The position numbers were made by a program, and so were the translations under genes. A stretch of 64,000 bases of DNA from Chloroflexota bacterium (lineage in GTDB: Bacteria > Chloroflexota > Anaerolineae > UBA4142): NCBI GenBank assembly GCA_016208315.1, contig JACQYF010000122.1, positions 21,673 through 85,672 of the forward strand. The letters run 5' to 3'. The notes beneath the pieces are model-generated. The model was not told where the DNA came from. It did not search any database and saw only the letters and a program-made list of their open reading frames with translations. This document shows positions 9,610 to 20,668 of the stretch, piece by piece. Every line of letters begins with the position of its first letter. The stretch's first letter is position 1.

Positions 9610-9781
9610 AGGGGCGCATCGTTGGTTCCACACGATGCGCTCGCCGTTTTTTCACCGGCGGCACGTATCCAAAAATTTTGTTCGCGTCCCTTTACGCGTA
9701 CGCGTGCTTGTGTTTTCCAAGCACTTGTAGTAAACTGTACGCAAGATGCTGCAAGGGGCGCGTCACGAGAGGAGCATTGAC

Positions 9782-10858
<1,077 letters not shown>

Positions 10859-10871
10859 CGATACATCTCAA

Positions 10872-10898
10872 GATGCGCTCGCCTGAGGCGGGCGCATC
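10872..10898 (+). terminator. hairpin downstream of recA
   Basis: GATGCGC TCGCC TGA GGCGG GCGCATC. Confidence 0.6.
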
Positions 10899-10933
10899 CT
10901 CATAATAGCGCAGCACGCACAAAAGTTCTGTTT

Positions 10934-10977
10934 GGGTGATGGTCGGGCGGCGACGTATCGCCGCCCGACCATCACCC
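10934..10977. repeat. perfect 20-bp inverted repeat with CGTA loop
   Basis: GGGTGATGGTCGGGCGGCGA-CGTA-TCGCCGCCCGACCATCACCC. Confidence 0.9.
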
Positions 10978-11336
10978 GCAACCACGCAACCGTTTGAACA
11001 CTCACCGAAGCACTTCCGGGGTCGTCCCCGTTTCGGCGGGCGATCTCCGATTCCGAACACGCGACGATGGATTTGAATGCGGGTAGGTTCGTTACTAGTC
11101 AACATACGTCAGGCGCCAACCGCCTGACAGGCACAAATCGCCGACGAAAGTTTTCATTTTTTCGCAAGCGGGCCTTGTTGCTAACTCCGCTCGATTGGTC
11201 CATTCCATTTTGACTCGCGCGTTTGCGGAGCGTCAATAGTCACGCCGACGCTGGCATTATTTCATCGGAGAAACGTATACACTCGGAAGTGTGCGGAGGG
11301 GGCACACGTGCCTCTCGGCGCGCGTTCCCGGCGGTC

Positions 11337-11365
11337 GCTGTGGTTAACCACCACGGCGTTTTTTG
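11337..11365 (+). terminator. intrinsic terminator-like hairpin just upstream of recX
   Basis: CGCTGTGGT-TAACC-ACCACGGCG-TTTTTT, 15 nt before ATG 11380. Confidence 0.7.
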
Positions 11366-11379
11366 TTTGTAGGGGCAAC

Positions 11380-12003
11380 ATGTCCGGTCAGATTACGGCC
11401 ATCGAGCCGCAAGCGCGGCACGCCAACCGGTATAATCTGTATATTGACAACCGCTTTACGGTGGGCCTTTCGGCCATCGTCGCGGCGAAATTGCGCGTCG
11501 GGCAAACCCTCGGCGAAGCGGAATTAGCCGAGCTTGAAAAGCAAGAGGGGTTGGAGGACGCGCACGAAAAGGCGCTGCGCTTTTTAGAGCCGCGCCCACG
11601 CAGCACGGCCGAAGTCAAGCAGCACCTGCGCAAGAAAAAAGTCGCGCCCGAATTGATCGAACCGGTCTTGGCGCGCTTGACGGACGCGGGACTACTCGAC
11701 GATGCCGCGTTTGCGAAATTTTGGGTCGAGAATCGAGAACAATTCCGCCCGCGCGCCGGACGCGCTCTCCGCTTTGAGCTACGGCGCAAGGGGCTGAACG
11801 ACACGGCCATTGCCGAGGCGCTGGAAACGGTGGATGAGAGCGAGAGCGCGTATCGCGCGGGACTGGCGCGCGCCCAACGCTGGAGCGCCCTCGAGCGCCG
11901 CGAGTTTCGCGACAAGATCTGCGCGTTTCTCGTCCGGCGCGGCTTTTCCTACGAGGTCGCCAAACAGGCGGCAGAACGGCTGTGGGCGGAAGTGCGAAGT
12001 TAA
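11380..12003 (+). CDS. recX: regulatory protein RecX
   Basis: Helical repeats (ALRFLEPRPRSTAEVKQHLRKK...LLDDAAFAKFWVENREQFRPRAGRALRFELRRKGL) downstream of recA. Confidence 0.9.
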   Translation: MSGQITAIEPQARHANRYNLYIDNRFTVGLSAIVAAKLRVGQTLGEAELAELEKQEGLEDAHEKALRFLEPRPRSTAEVKQHLRKKKVAPELIEPVLARLTDAGLLDDAAFAKFWVENREQFRPRAGRALRFELRRKGLNDTAIAEALETVDESESAYRAGLARAQRWSALERREFRDKICAFLVRRGFSYEVAKQAAERLWAEVRS

Positions 12004-12090
12004 AAGTGCCTAAAGTTCGAAGCGGAGTCGGACGAACTGCGTCCGCTTACTTTAGACACTTCCGACTTTAAACTTGACACTTGGTTTTTT
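11991..12090. repeat. heptamer-period inverted array (gaagtgc/aagttta-type units)
   Basis: Left arm gaagtgc|gaagtta|aaagtgc...; right arm reverse complement aagtgtc|aagttta|aagtcgg|aagtgtc. Confidence 0.6.
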
Positions 12091-12107
12091 CTGGAGGCAC
12101 ACTAACA

Positions 12108-13646
12108 ATGGATCTAGTTCAGGTTATCCTATTTTTGATTGTGGCCCTCGTAGTCGGCGGGATCGGCTTTGCGGCCGGCTACGTGATGCAGCAAAATTTC
12201 GCCAGCGCGCAGCTCAAGGCGCGTCAGGTTCAAGTCGAGGCCAAGAATGCGGAAGCCGAGGCGCGGGCCAAAGACATCATCCTGAAAGCCAAGGACGAGG
12301 CGATCAAAGTCCGGGATGAAGCCGAAAACGAGAACAAGAAGAAACGGGTAGACTTGCAGCGTGAGGACGAGCGGCTGCGGCATCGCCGGGAGAGCATTGA
12401 CCGGCGGCAGGAGATGTTGGAACAGCGCGAGAAAAAGTTCGACAAAAAGGAAAAAGACCTCGACCGGATTCGGGAATCGCTCGAGTCGGCGTCGGCCAAA
12501 CAATTGGCCGAGTTGCAGCGCATCTCCGGTCTGAGCACGGAGGACGCCAAAGCTATCCTGCTCCAACAAGTCGAAAAGGAAACCCGGCAGGATTCGGCCC
12601 GCCTGATCCGCGAGATCGAGCAGCAGGCCCGTGAGGAAGGCGAACGCCGCGCGCGCGAAATCATTACTACGGCCATCGAGCGCGTTTCGTCCGATCAGGT
12701 GGCCGAGACGACCGTCGCGCTGGTCCCGCTGCCGAATGACGAGATGAAGGGGCGCATTATCGGGCGCCAGGGCCGCAATATCCGCGCTATCGAGATCGCC
12801 ACCGGCGTAGATTTGGTCGTGGACGATACGCCGGAAGCGGTGATCCTCTCCTCCCACAATCCGGTGCGACGCGAAGTCGCGCGCCTGGCGCTGAATAAGC
12901 TTATCACCGACGGCCGCATCCATCCCGGCCGCATCGAAAAGATCGTCGAAAAAGCCGAGGAGGAGGTGAACGCGGCGATTCTCGAGGCCGGCGAGCAGGC
13001 CGCCTTGGAAGTCGGCATAACCGGATTGCACCCGGAAATTATCAAGCTGCTGGGGCAACTCAAATATCGCACCTCCTACGGGCAGAACGTCCTCGCGCAC
13101 GTCGTCGAAACCGCCCATCTGGCCGGCATCATCGCCTCCGAACTCAAGGCCGATGTGTATGTCGCCAAAGCAGGGGCCTTGCTGCACGACATCGGCAAGG
13201 CGGTGACGCACGAAGTCGGCGGCGCGCACGCACTGATCGGCGCGGACTATGCTCGCAAATACGGCGTGCCGGAAGCGGTCGCCAACATCATCGCCTCGCA
13301 CCACGGGGAGGAAGAGGGCCATTCGCTCGAAGCCGTGTTGGTCGTCGCCGCAGACGCTATCAGCGGCGCGCGGCCCGGAGCGCGGCGGGAATCGTTAGAA
13401 CAGTATTTGAAACGCGTCGAAGCCCTGGAAACGATGGCCAACGCCTTTACGGGCGTCCAGCAGTCGTACGCCATCCAAGCCGGCCGCGAAATCCGTATTA
13501 TTGTCAAACCGGAGGAGATAGACGACCTCGGCGCGATCAACCTCTGCAAGCAGATCGCCCGTAAAGTGGAAGACAATCTCGAGTATCCGGGGCAGATCAA
13601 GGTCACGGTCATCCGCGAAACCCGCTCCATCGAGTACGCCAAGTAG
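12108..13646 (+). CDS. rny: ribonuclease Y
   Basis: N-terminal TM, coiled coil, KH ([15 protein letters not shown]), HD ([29 protein letters not shown]). Confidence 0.97.
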   Translation: MDLVQVILFLIVALVVGGIGFAAGYVMQQNFASAQLKARQVQVEAKNAEAEARAKDIILKAKDEAIKVRDEAENENKKKRVDLQREDERLRHRRESIDRRQEMLEQREKKFDKKEKDLDRIRESLESASAKQLAELQRISGLSTEDAKAILLQQVEKETRQDSARLIREIEQQAREEGERRAREIITTAIERVSSDQVAETTVALVPLPNDEMKGRIIGRQGRNIRAIEIATGVDLVVDDTPEAVILSSHNPVRREVARLALNKLITDGRIHPGRIEKIVEKAEEEVNAAILEAGEQAALEVGITGLHPEIIKLLGQLKYRTSYGQNVLAHVVETAHLAGIIASELKADVYVAKAGALLHDIGKAVTHEVGGAHALIGADYARKYGVPEAVANIIASHHGEEEGHSLEAVLVVAADAISGARPGARRESLEQYLKRVEALETMANAFTGVQQSYAIQAGREIRIIVKPEEIDDLGAINLCKQIARKVEDNLEYPGQIKVTVIRETRSIEYAK

Positions 13647-13652
13647 GCGCTT

Positions 13653-13682
13653 GGGGATGCCGCCCGTGAGCGGCATCCCCCG
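13653..13682 (+). terminator. rny downstream hairpin
   Basis: GGGGATGCCGC-CCGTGA-GCGGCATCCCC. Confidence 0.6.
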
Positions 13683-13866
13683 TTCGGTTTGGCAGCCAGG
13701 GCCGATTCTCCTTGAATCAAGCGTGACAAGATATTATCTCATTCGTTGTAATACTCAGGAAATCCCAACGTTGCGCATTCGCCACATCCTAGAATCGTGC
13801 GTGGATGCGCGGTGCGCTCCGGCTCTTTGATAAGCAGCATGGAGACGCACCCAAAGGAGCGGTCCT

Positions 13867-14220
13867 ATGGTGGACACCATCAAAGTCTCTGCCAAATCAC
13901 GGTCCACCGCGGTGGCTGGCGCCATCGCCGGTGTCATCCGGGAGCACAAGCGCGCGGACGTGCAGGCGATCGGCGCGGGCGCCGTCAACCAGGCGATCAA
14001 GGCGATTGCCATCGCGCACGGATACCTGCAGCAAGACGGTCTGGATATCGTGTGCATTCCAACCTTCGTCGAAGTAGACGTCAGCGGCGAAGAGCGGACG
14101 GCGGTCAAGTTGGTCGTCGAGGTGCGCAGTGAAACGGCCCCTCTCCCCGGATCGCGCTTGGAGAGTATGACCCACCCGCGTCAGGAGGGCGAATCCACGC
14201 CGCCCGCCGAAGAGCCATAA
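13867..14220 (+). CDS. spoVS: stage V sporulation protein S family
   Basis: IKVSAKSRSTAVAGAIAGVIREHKRADVQAIGAGAVNQAIKAIAIA. Confidence 0.93.
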   Translation: MVDTIKVSAKSRSTAVAGAIAGVIREHKRADVQAIGAGAVNQAIKAIAIAHGYLQQDGLDIVCIPTFVEVDVSGEERTAVKLVVEVRSETAPLPGSRLESMTHPRQEGESTPPAEEP

Positions 14221-14253
14221 TCCCACATACCCAAGATTGGAACAAAATAGAAT

Positions 14254-15123
14254 ATGTCTCGCTTCATCGAGTCGGTTGGCCCTATGCGTGGCCGGGTTGA
14301 CCTTCACACTCACACGAACGCGTCCGATGGCGAATTGGAACCCGCAGGCCTCGTTAGGTTGGCGTTGGAACGCGGCCTGTCGGTCATCGCGCTGACCGAT
14401 CACGACACGGTGGCTGGGTTAGACGCAACAATCGAGGCGGCGCGGGGTACCGGGCTGGAAGTAATTCCGGGCGTGGAACTCTCTTGCGACGTGCCGGACG
14501 CCGAAGTCCACGTGCTCGGCTATTTCATAGATTGGCACAACCGGCACTTTAACGAAATGCTCGTCAAGTTCCGCGACGGACGCTACGGTCGCGCGGAAAG
14601 AATGGTGCAAAAGTTGACGGCCCTGGGCGCGCCCATCACTTTTGAACGCGTCAAGGAGATCGCCGGGGATGCGTCGCTCGGTCGCCCGCATGTCGCGCAG
14701 GCGCTCCTCGAAGCCGGGCACGTCGCCAACGTCACCGAAGCGTTCGACAAGTACATCGGGCGCAATGGCCCGGCCTACGTCGAGCGGTTTCGAATCACGC
14801 CGGAGGATGCGGTCGAGTTGATCCTTTCGGCCGGCGGCGTCGCGTCGCTCGCGCATCCGCGCGAGGTGACCAGCTTCGTCGAGCCGATGGTGCGCGCGGG
14901 CATGCAGGGCATCGAAGTGCATTACGGCTTGTACGATGATCAGACCATCCAGGGCTTGGCGCGCCTTGCCCGGCAATACGGTCTGATCGCTACCGGCGGC
15001 AGCGACTTTCATGGCTTGAACAAGATGGGACACATGGGCGGGCTAGGCGAGACCCACGTCCCGCCCGAAGTGGTGGACGAGCTGCGGAGAAAAGCAGAAG
15101 AGATCAAGAGAGAAAGGGCGTAA
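14254..15123 (+). CDS. PHP-domain phosphoesterase (TrpH/YciV-like)
   Basis: VDLHTHTNASDGELEP...ALTDHDTVAGL; start may be 14284. Confidence 0.88.
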   Translation: MSRFIESVGPMRGRVDLHTHTNASDGELEPAGLVRLALERGLSVIALTDHDTVAGLDATIEAARGTGLEVIPGVELSCDVPDAEVHVLGYFIDWHNRHFNEMLVKFRDGRYGRAERMVQKLTALGAPITFERVKEIAGDASLGRPHVAQALLEAGHVANVTEAFDKYIGRNGPAYVERFRITPEDAVELILSAGGVASLAHPREVTSFVEPMVRAGMQGIEVHYGLYDDQTIQGLARLARQYGLIATGGSDFHGLNKMGHMGGLGETHVPPEVVDELRRKAEEIKRERA

Positions 15124-15154
15124 TTGCAAGGGCAGGTCTGAGACCTGCCCTTGC
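15124..15154. terminator. bidirectional hairpin between convergent genes
   Basis: TGCAAGGGCAGGTCTGAGACCTGCCCTTGCA. Confidence 0.7.
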
Positions 15155-15157
15155 AGT

Positions 15158-15997
15158 TTATTCCTCGTCGTTCCCATTGTCCGGCGGCGGTTTGCCGGTG
15201 CGCGCGACCTCGCTGGCTTGGATCGTCGCGCTCGTGCCATCCTCGAATTGCAACGTGACATTTTCCTTCAAAATGTTGCGCGCGACCACGCGCGCCACCC
15301 CCCGCGCGCATTGCACCGTCTCGCCGACTCGCGGCACGCGCGGCTTGGCGTCCTGGTAGGCCGCCTGTTCGAACGCGAGACAGCAGAGCGGGCGGCCGCA
15401 AACGCCGGTCGCCGCATTCGGGCCGAGCGGCATGTCTTGATCTTTCGCCATCTTGATGCTGGCTTTGGGAAAATCGTCCAGGAATTTGCCGCAGCACAAT
15501 TCGCGCCCGCACGGCGCCAACCCACCGATCAGTTTCGCGCGGTCGCGCGGCCCGATCTGCCACAATTCCACGCGCGCCGGGAACAGCGCGGCCAAATCCT
15601 TGACCAGCCCGCGAAAATCCACGCGCCCATCGGCCACGAAATAGAACGTGATGTGGCTGCCGTCGAAATTGTATTCGGCGGTCAGCAGCCGCATCGGCAG
15701 ATTGTGCTTGGCGACTTGGGCGCGGCATTGCGCCAGCGCCTCCGGCTCGTGCAGTCTTAACTGCTGCCATTGGGAGAGATCGAACGCATTGGCGCGGCGC
15801 AAAATGGGGGCGAGCGGAGTATTTCCGGGCGCGGTCTGTAATTGTTGGGGGGCGATCACGACCCGCGCGGCTTCACGGCATTTGTCGGTGTCAACGATCA
15901 CGTAATCGTTCACGTGCAGATCGTCAAATCCGGCGGCGTTGTAATAGCATATTTGAGGCAGGCGTTTCAAGCGTAAACCTGCAACCATGTGCGACAT
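15158..15997 (-). CDS. PSP1 domain protein, RicT/YaaT-like
   Basis: FVADGRVDFRGLVKDLAALFPARVELWQIGPRDRAKLIGGLAPCGRELCCGKFL...; located next to holB. Confidence 0.9.
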   Translation of the reverse strand: MSHMVAGLRLKRLPQICYYNAAGFDDLHVNDYVIVDTDKCREAARVVIAPQQLQTAPGNTPLAPILRRANAFDLSQWQQLRLHEPEALAQCRAQVAKHNLPMRLLTAEYNFDGSHITFYFVADGRVDFRGLVKDLAALFPARVELWQIGPRDRAKLIGGLAPCGRELCCGKFLDDFPKASIKMAKDQDMPLGPNAATGVCGRPLCCLAFEQAAYQDAKPRVPRVGETVQCARGVARVVARNILKENVTLQFEDGTSATIQASEVARTGKPPPDNGNDEE

Positions 15998-15999
15998 TG

Positions 16000-17070
16000 C
16001 TAAACTCCTATGTGGGTAGCCAACGGCAACTTGAGGAACAGGACTTGTAGCGCCAGACGCGCGTTGACGTTTTGCGTTAGATACTGCGCCGTTGCCTGGA
16101 TATTCTGAAGCGCGGCCTGAATCTGTTCGAGCGAGTAGCGAGCCGCTTGTTCGCGCAGCAAATCTTGACGGTCTACGTTCGCGATGCGCTGCGCGTCGCC
16201 GTTGTGGGTCAAAAGGACATCGCGCCACCAACCCAGCCATTCTTCCAAAAGCTCCGGCAACTTGTCTGAATCTTTGGCGAGGTCGCCCGCGCGCGACAGC
16301 CGTTCGGCGCGACCTTCTCGCAAGACCGCCGCGAGCGCATCGAGCCGCGCCCCCCGCGCGTCGAGGAGCGCGTGATTGGCGCTCGCCCGCACGGCCCAAC
16401 CCAGTCGCCCGCCCGACAAGCGCGCCAGCAAGAGCGCCGTTTGCGGCTCGACCCTCCAACGCTCGACCAACGCCTGCTCAACCTGGGCGATGGGCAAGGG
16501 GCGGAGCGCGAGCACTTGGCAGCGGGACGCAATCGTCGGCAAAAGCACGCTCGCGTCACGCGCGGTCAGGATCAATCGCGCATGGGCGGGCGGCTCTTCG
16601 AGAGTTTTCAGAAACGCGTTCGCCGCTTCCTCATTCGCCTCTTCGAAACGGCGGAGGATCATGATCTTCCAACGCGCCTGAAAGGGCGCGCGGGAAAGGT
16701 CGTGCTGGACGAGGCGGATTTGGTCTATTTTTAAAATGCGCCGCTCGCGGTCGTTGCTCCGCGGCGGGGGAGGTGGCGCTTTTTCGTCAAACTTGAAACC
16801 GACGGGAACCCCTTCGATGATCTGCACATCGGGATGTCTGTTGCGGGCGATTTTCCGGCATGCATCGCATTCACCGCACGGCGGACGCGCCCCCGCGCAT
16901 TCCAGCGCCTGTGCGAGCGCGCGGGCGAGGGTCGTCTTGCCAATCGCGTGCGGACCCGTCAACAGGTACGCGTGCGCCACGCGGTCCGCGGCCAGACTGT
17001 GCGCGAGGCCCCGTACCGCCCATTCGTGTCCAACCACCCGCCAATTTGCCAACTCGTCCACCCGCGCCAC
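16000..17070 (-). CDS. holB: DNA polymerase III subunit delta'
   Basis: AYLLTGPHAIGKTTLARALAQAL, zinc motif CGECDACRKI. Confidence 0.9.
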   Translation of the reverse strand: MARVDELANWRVVGHEWAVRGLAHSLAADRVAHAYLLTGPHAIGKTTLARALAQALECAGARPPCGECDACRKIARNRHPDVQIIEGVPVGFKFDEKAPPPPPRSNDRERRILKIDQIRLVQHDLSRAPFQARWKIMILRRFEEANEEAANAFLKTLEEPPAHARLILTARDASVLLPTIASRCQVLALRPLPIAQVEQALVERWRVEPQTALLLARLSGGRLGWAVRASANHALLDARGARLDALAAVLREGRAERLSRAGDLAKDSDKLPELLEEWLGWWRDVLLTHNGDAQRIANVDRQDLLREQAARYSLEQIQAALQNIQATAQYLTQNVNARLALQVLFLKLPLATHIGV

Positions 17071-17192
17071 CTTCTACGTCAATTATATCCCGATTGCGTC
17101 TTTCGACAAAAACTGAGGGGGAGAGGGGGAGAAGCGAGTATGGGAGTGTGGGTGTATAGGAGTGGTTGTCTCTCCCGCTCTCCCGCTCTCCC

Positions 17193-17765
17193 CTATCTCC
17201 CCGCCTCCCCCGCTCGCGTCACTTTCCATCGGGTCAGGGCCTCACGGTGCGTGTTGAATGCAAGCTCTGCGAACGGAATCTCGTCGAGCGCGAAGAATCT
17301 CGCCTCCAAGCTATCGCTGCCGGCGCGCGGCTCACCCTTGACGACGCGCGCGGTGTAGAGGACCAGCACGCCCGCAGTACGTTTTGCCTCGTGATAGTAC
17401 GACCACACGCCCCACAAATCGCCAAGTTCCACGACTAGCCCGGTCTCTTCCAGACACTCGCGCAGGGCCGCTTGTTGAACCGTCTCGTCAATCTCCATAA
17501 ACCCGGCCGGCAAACCCCACAACCCGCGCCCCGGATTCTCGCCGCGCAGGACCAAGACGATTTTCCCGTCGGCGCGTTCGGCGATCACGCCCACGGCAAT
17601 CGGCGGATTCAAATAAACAATATAGCCGCATTCAGGGCAGGTGGGCCGGATGCGACCGTCGGGGGCCTCGCGCGCTTGGACGGCGTGCCCGCACTGCGGG
17701 CAGAATTTCGGTTCCATATGTACCTCGTTTTCATCCATTCTAGCCGCAACCGTGCGCTTTGGCAA
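17193..17765 (-). CDS. NUDIX hydrolase with N-terminal zinc ribbon
   Basis: CPQCGHAV...CPECGYI; GLPAGFMEIDETVQQAALRECLEETG nudix box. Confidence 0.93.
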   Translation of the reverse strand: MPKRTVAARMDENEVHMEPKFCPQCGHAVQAREAPDGRIRPTCPECGYIVYLNPPIAVGVIAERADGKIVLVLRGENPGRGLWGLPAGFMEIDETVQQAALRECLEETGLVVELGDLWGVWSYYHEAKRTAGVLVLYTARVVKGEPRAGSDSLEARFFALDEIPFAELAFNTHREALTRWKVTRAGEAGR

Positions 17766-17798
17766 ATTGTTTTGCGAAACGTGGCAAGTTAAGGTATA

Positions 17799-18812
17799 AT
17801 GAGTTGGAGTTATTCTCGTGTTGAGGAGAGCCGTTTGCGCGCGCTAATCACCGGCATCAACGGTTTTGCGGGCAGCCACCTCGCCGATTTCCTGTTGACG
17901 CAGCCCGGCACGCAAGTTTTCGGAGGGGTGTACGGCTTGTGCGATAACATCGTCCATCTCGACGGCCGCGCCACGTTTATCGAAGGCGACTTGCGCGAAC
18001 TGGATTTTGCCGAGGAGTTAGTCAAAGAGACCCAGCCGGATTATATCTATCATTTGGCCGGGCAGGCCTTTCCTCCCGCATCCTGGCAAGACCCCTGGAC
18101 GACCCTCGAAATTAACCTCCGTTCAGAGGTAAACCTGCTGCACAGCGTCGCCAAGATCAAACTGAAACCCCGCATCCTCGTCGTCGGGTCACTGGAGGAA
18201 TATGGACACGTGGATGCGCGCGCAATGCCGGTTGTCGAAGAGACGCCGTTTCAACCCGATAGTCCTTACGGGGTGAGCAAAGTCGCTCAAGATTTGCTCG
18301 GACTGCAATATTTCCAGAGCCATCATCTCCCCATCGTCCGCGTCCGTCCCGCCAATCACATTGGGCCGCGCCAAAGCGAACAGTTCGTCACGTCGGATTT
18401 CGCCAAGCAGATCGCCGAAATCGAAGCGGGCCAGCGCGAGCCGGTTATGCGCGTGGGCAACCTCAGCGCCGCGCGCGATTTCACCGACGTGCGCGACATG
18501 ATGCGCGCCTACCATCTCGCCCTTGAGCGCGGCAAGCCGGGCGAGGTCTATAACATCGGCAGCGGGCGCGCCGTTTCGATCCAGCGCGTGCTCGATATTT
18601 TGCTGGAGCAGAGCCGCGTCGCGATTCGCGTGGAACAAGACCCCACGCGGCTGCGACCGTCCGATACGCCGGTCTTGTATTGCAGCGCCGAGAAATTTCG
18701 CGCGCAGACCGATTGGCAGCCGACCATCCCGCTGGAGCAATCGCTGCGCGACGTACTCGAATATTGGCGGGAGAAAGTAAGCAAGGAAGCAGGTAAACAG
18801 GTACACAAGTAG
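17799..18812 (+). CDS. NAD-dependent epimerase/dehydratase, probable GDP-6-deoxy-4-keto-mannose reductase
   Basis: ALITGINGFAGSHLADFLL...SPYGVSKVAQD; adjacent to gmd; start ambiguous (17799 ATG or 17835 TTG). Confidence 0.8.
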   Translation: MSWSYSRVEESRLRALITGINGFAGSHLADFLLTQPGTQVFGGVYGLCDNIVHLDGRATFIEGDLRELDFAEELVKETQPDYIYHLAGQAFPPASWQDPWTTLEINLRSEVNLLHSVAKIKLKPRILVVGSLEEYGHVDARAMPVVEETPFQPDSPYGVSKVAQDLLGLQYFQSHHLPIVRVRPANHIGPRQSEQFVTSDFAKQIAEIEAGQREPVMRVGNLSAARDFTDVRDMMRAYHLALERGKPGEVYNIGSGRAVSIQRVLDILLEQSRVAIRVEQDPTRLRPSDTPVLYCSAEKFRAQTDWQPTIPLEQSLRDVLEYWREKVSKEAGKQVHK

Positions 18813-18878
18813 ACATGTCCCTGTTTGCCTGTTTACTTGCGTACCTGTGTACCTGTCTACCTGTCTACCTACGTACAT
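18785..18878. repeat. octamer-period inverted array (aggtanac units)
   Basis: aggtaaac|aggtacac|aagtagac ... ctgtttac|ttgcgtac|ctgtgtac|ctgtctac|ctgtctac. Confidence 0.85.
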
Positions 18879-18898
18879 CTATCACTCAAGGAGCATGA

Positions 18899-19873
18899 AT
18901 GACCAAGCGCGTGTTGGTTTCTGGCATAACGGGCCAGGATGGCGGCTATCTCGCCGAGTATCTTTTGGAGCAAGGATATGAAGTGATCGGTATGGTGCGC
19001 CGCACCTCGACGATCAATTTCGAGCGCATTCAACACATCCAGGACAAAATCTGCATCGTGCAAGGCGACTTGCTCGACCAAGTGTCGTTGATTGATATTC
19101 TGCGCGAGCATCGTCCCGACGAGGTCTATAATCTGGCGGCGCAGTCGTTCGTGCCCACGTCGTTCAAACAACCGGTGCTGACCGGCGAATTCACCGCGCT
19201 GGGCGTGACGCGGATGCTCGAGGCGATTCGCATCGTCAATCCCCAAATCCGGTTCTATCAAGCTTCGAGTTCGGAAATGTTCGGCAAAGTGCAGCAAGTA
19301 CCGCAGACCGAAAAGACGCCGTTCTACCCGCGCAGTCCGTATGGCGTGGCAAAACTTTACGGGCATTGGATTACCGTCAATTACCGCGAGTCGTACAATA
19401 TGTTCACGGTTTCGGGCATACTGTTCAACCACGAGAGTCCCCGCCGTGGCTTGGAATTCGTAACTCACAAAGTCACCTATCATGCGGCCAAGATCGCGTT
19501 GGGGCTAGCCGACAAACTGCCGCTGGGTAATCTTGACTCGCAGCGCGATTGGGGCTGGGCGCCCGACTACGTACGCGCGATGCATCTCATGTTGCAGCAA
19601 GACCATCCGGAAGATTACGTCATCGCAACCGGGCGCACCCATTCCGTGCGCCGTTTGTGCGAGGTCGCCTTCGGCTGTGTGGATTTGGATTGGCAGCGCT
19701 ACGTCTACGTGAATCCGAACGATCTGCGCCCCGCCGACGTGGACCTCCTCATCGGCGACGCGAGCAAGGCGCGCAAGGTATTGGGCTGGGAGCCGAGCGT
19801 CACCTTCGAGGAGATGATCGAGCGCATGGTGCAGGCCGACCTCGCGGCGTTGAAAAAGGCGCACCATCTGTAG
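18899..19873 (+). CDS. gmd: GDP-mannose 4,6-dehydratase
   Basis: [57 protein letters not shown]. Confidence 0.95.
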   Translation: MTKRVLVSGITGQDGGYLAEYLLEQGYEVIGMVRRTSTINFERIQHIQDKICIVQGDLLDQVSLIDILREHRPDEVYNLAAQSFVPTSFKQPVLTGEFTALGVTRMLEAIRIVNPQIRFYQASSSEMFGKVQQVPQTEKTPFYPRSPYGVAKLYGHWITVNYRESYNMFTVSGILFNHESPRRGLEFVTHKVTYHAAKIALGLADKLPLGNLDSQRDWGWAPDYVRAMHLMLQQDHPEDYVIATGRTHSVRRLCEVAFGCVDLDWQRYVYVNPNDLRPADVDLLIGDASKARKVLGWEPSVTFEEMIERMVQADLAALKKAHHL

Positions 19874-19882
19874 GAGCAGTTC

Positions 19883-20668
19883 GTGAATGCGCGTGTCAGG
19901 AAAATCATTGCCGCGTTGAAACGGTATGACCCAGAGCGTGTCATCCTTTTTGGTTCTACCGCGCGTGGCGATGCGGACCGATATAGCGACATTGACATTG
20001 TCGTCATTAAAGATACGCCGAAACGTTTCCTGGATCGCCTCGGAGATGTTTACGATTTGATTCAGCCGGATTTCGCGCTGGATGCGCTTGTCTACACGCC
20101 GAAAGAGTTCACTGAAATGCGGGCGCGCCGGAACCCGTTTGTCGAACAGGTGCTCCGCGACGGACAAGTGGTCTACGAGCGCGCGCGCGGCAACGTACAC
20201 CAAAGAGTGCTTCCGCCGCAAGGAGGCCCCGGTATGAAAAAAGTAGAAGCAGAACAAGAAGGTCGGCGATGGTTGGAGCAGGCGCAATCGGATCTGGCTG
20301 TCGCGAAATGGAACGAAGAGGGCAAGTTCCATTCTGCGGCCTGCTTCTGGTCTCAGCAAACGGCGGAAAGAGCACTCAAAGCGTTTCTCTATTATTCGGG
20401 CAAACGACGCGTCGTAGGTCATTCGGTTCTGGAACTTGCAAAGGCGTGCGGACGCTTGGACAAAGATTTCAAGCCCCTCGTGAATCGGGTCGCGCCTTTG
20501 GATCGTTATTACATTCCCACCCGCTATCCGAATGGACTTCCCGGCGGAGTTCCGGCGCAGGTATACCAAGCCGACGACGCCCGCGATGCGCTCAATTTGG
20601 CAGAAGAAACAGTGATTATGGTAGCAAACAAGATTCCACCTGCGCCCCCGGCCGAACAAGACGAATGA
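19883..20668 (+). CDS. MNT nucleotidyltransferase - HEPN fusion protein
   Basis: GSTARGDADRYSDID (GSx10DxD) then MKKVEAEQEGRRWLEQAQSDLAVAKW...QQTAERALKAFLYYSGKRRVVGHSVLELA HEPN domain. Confidence 0.85.
   Translation: MNARVRKIIAALKRYDPERVILFGSTARGDADRYSDIDIVVIKDTPKRFLDRLGDVYDLIQPDFALDALVYTPKEFTEMRARRNPFVEQVLRDGQVVYERARGNVHQRVLPPQGGPGMKKVEAEQEGRRWLEQAQSDLAVAKWNEEGKFHSAACFWSQQTAERALKAFLYYSGKRRVVGHSVLELAKACGRLDKDFKPLVNRVAPLDRYYIPTRYPNGLPGGVPAQVYQADDARDALNLAEETVIMVANKIPPAPPAEQDE

Noticed and set aside
12129-13322. Long antisense ORF opposite rny; likewise 3082..4413 -, 48161..49216 -, 49626..50864 -, 37967..39172 +
   Set aside because: High-GC shadow ORFs lying opposite confidently identified genes, with Arg/His/Ala-rich sequence and no recognisable domain.
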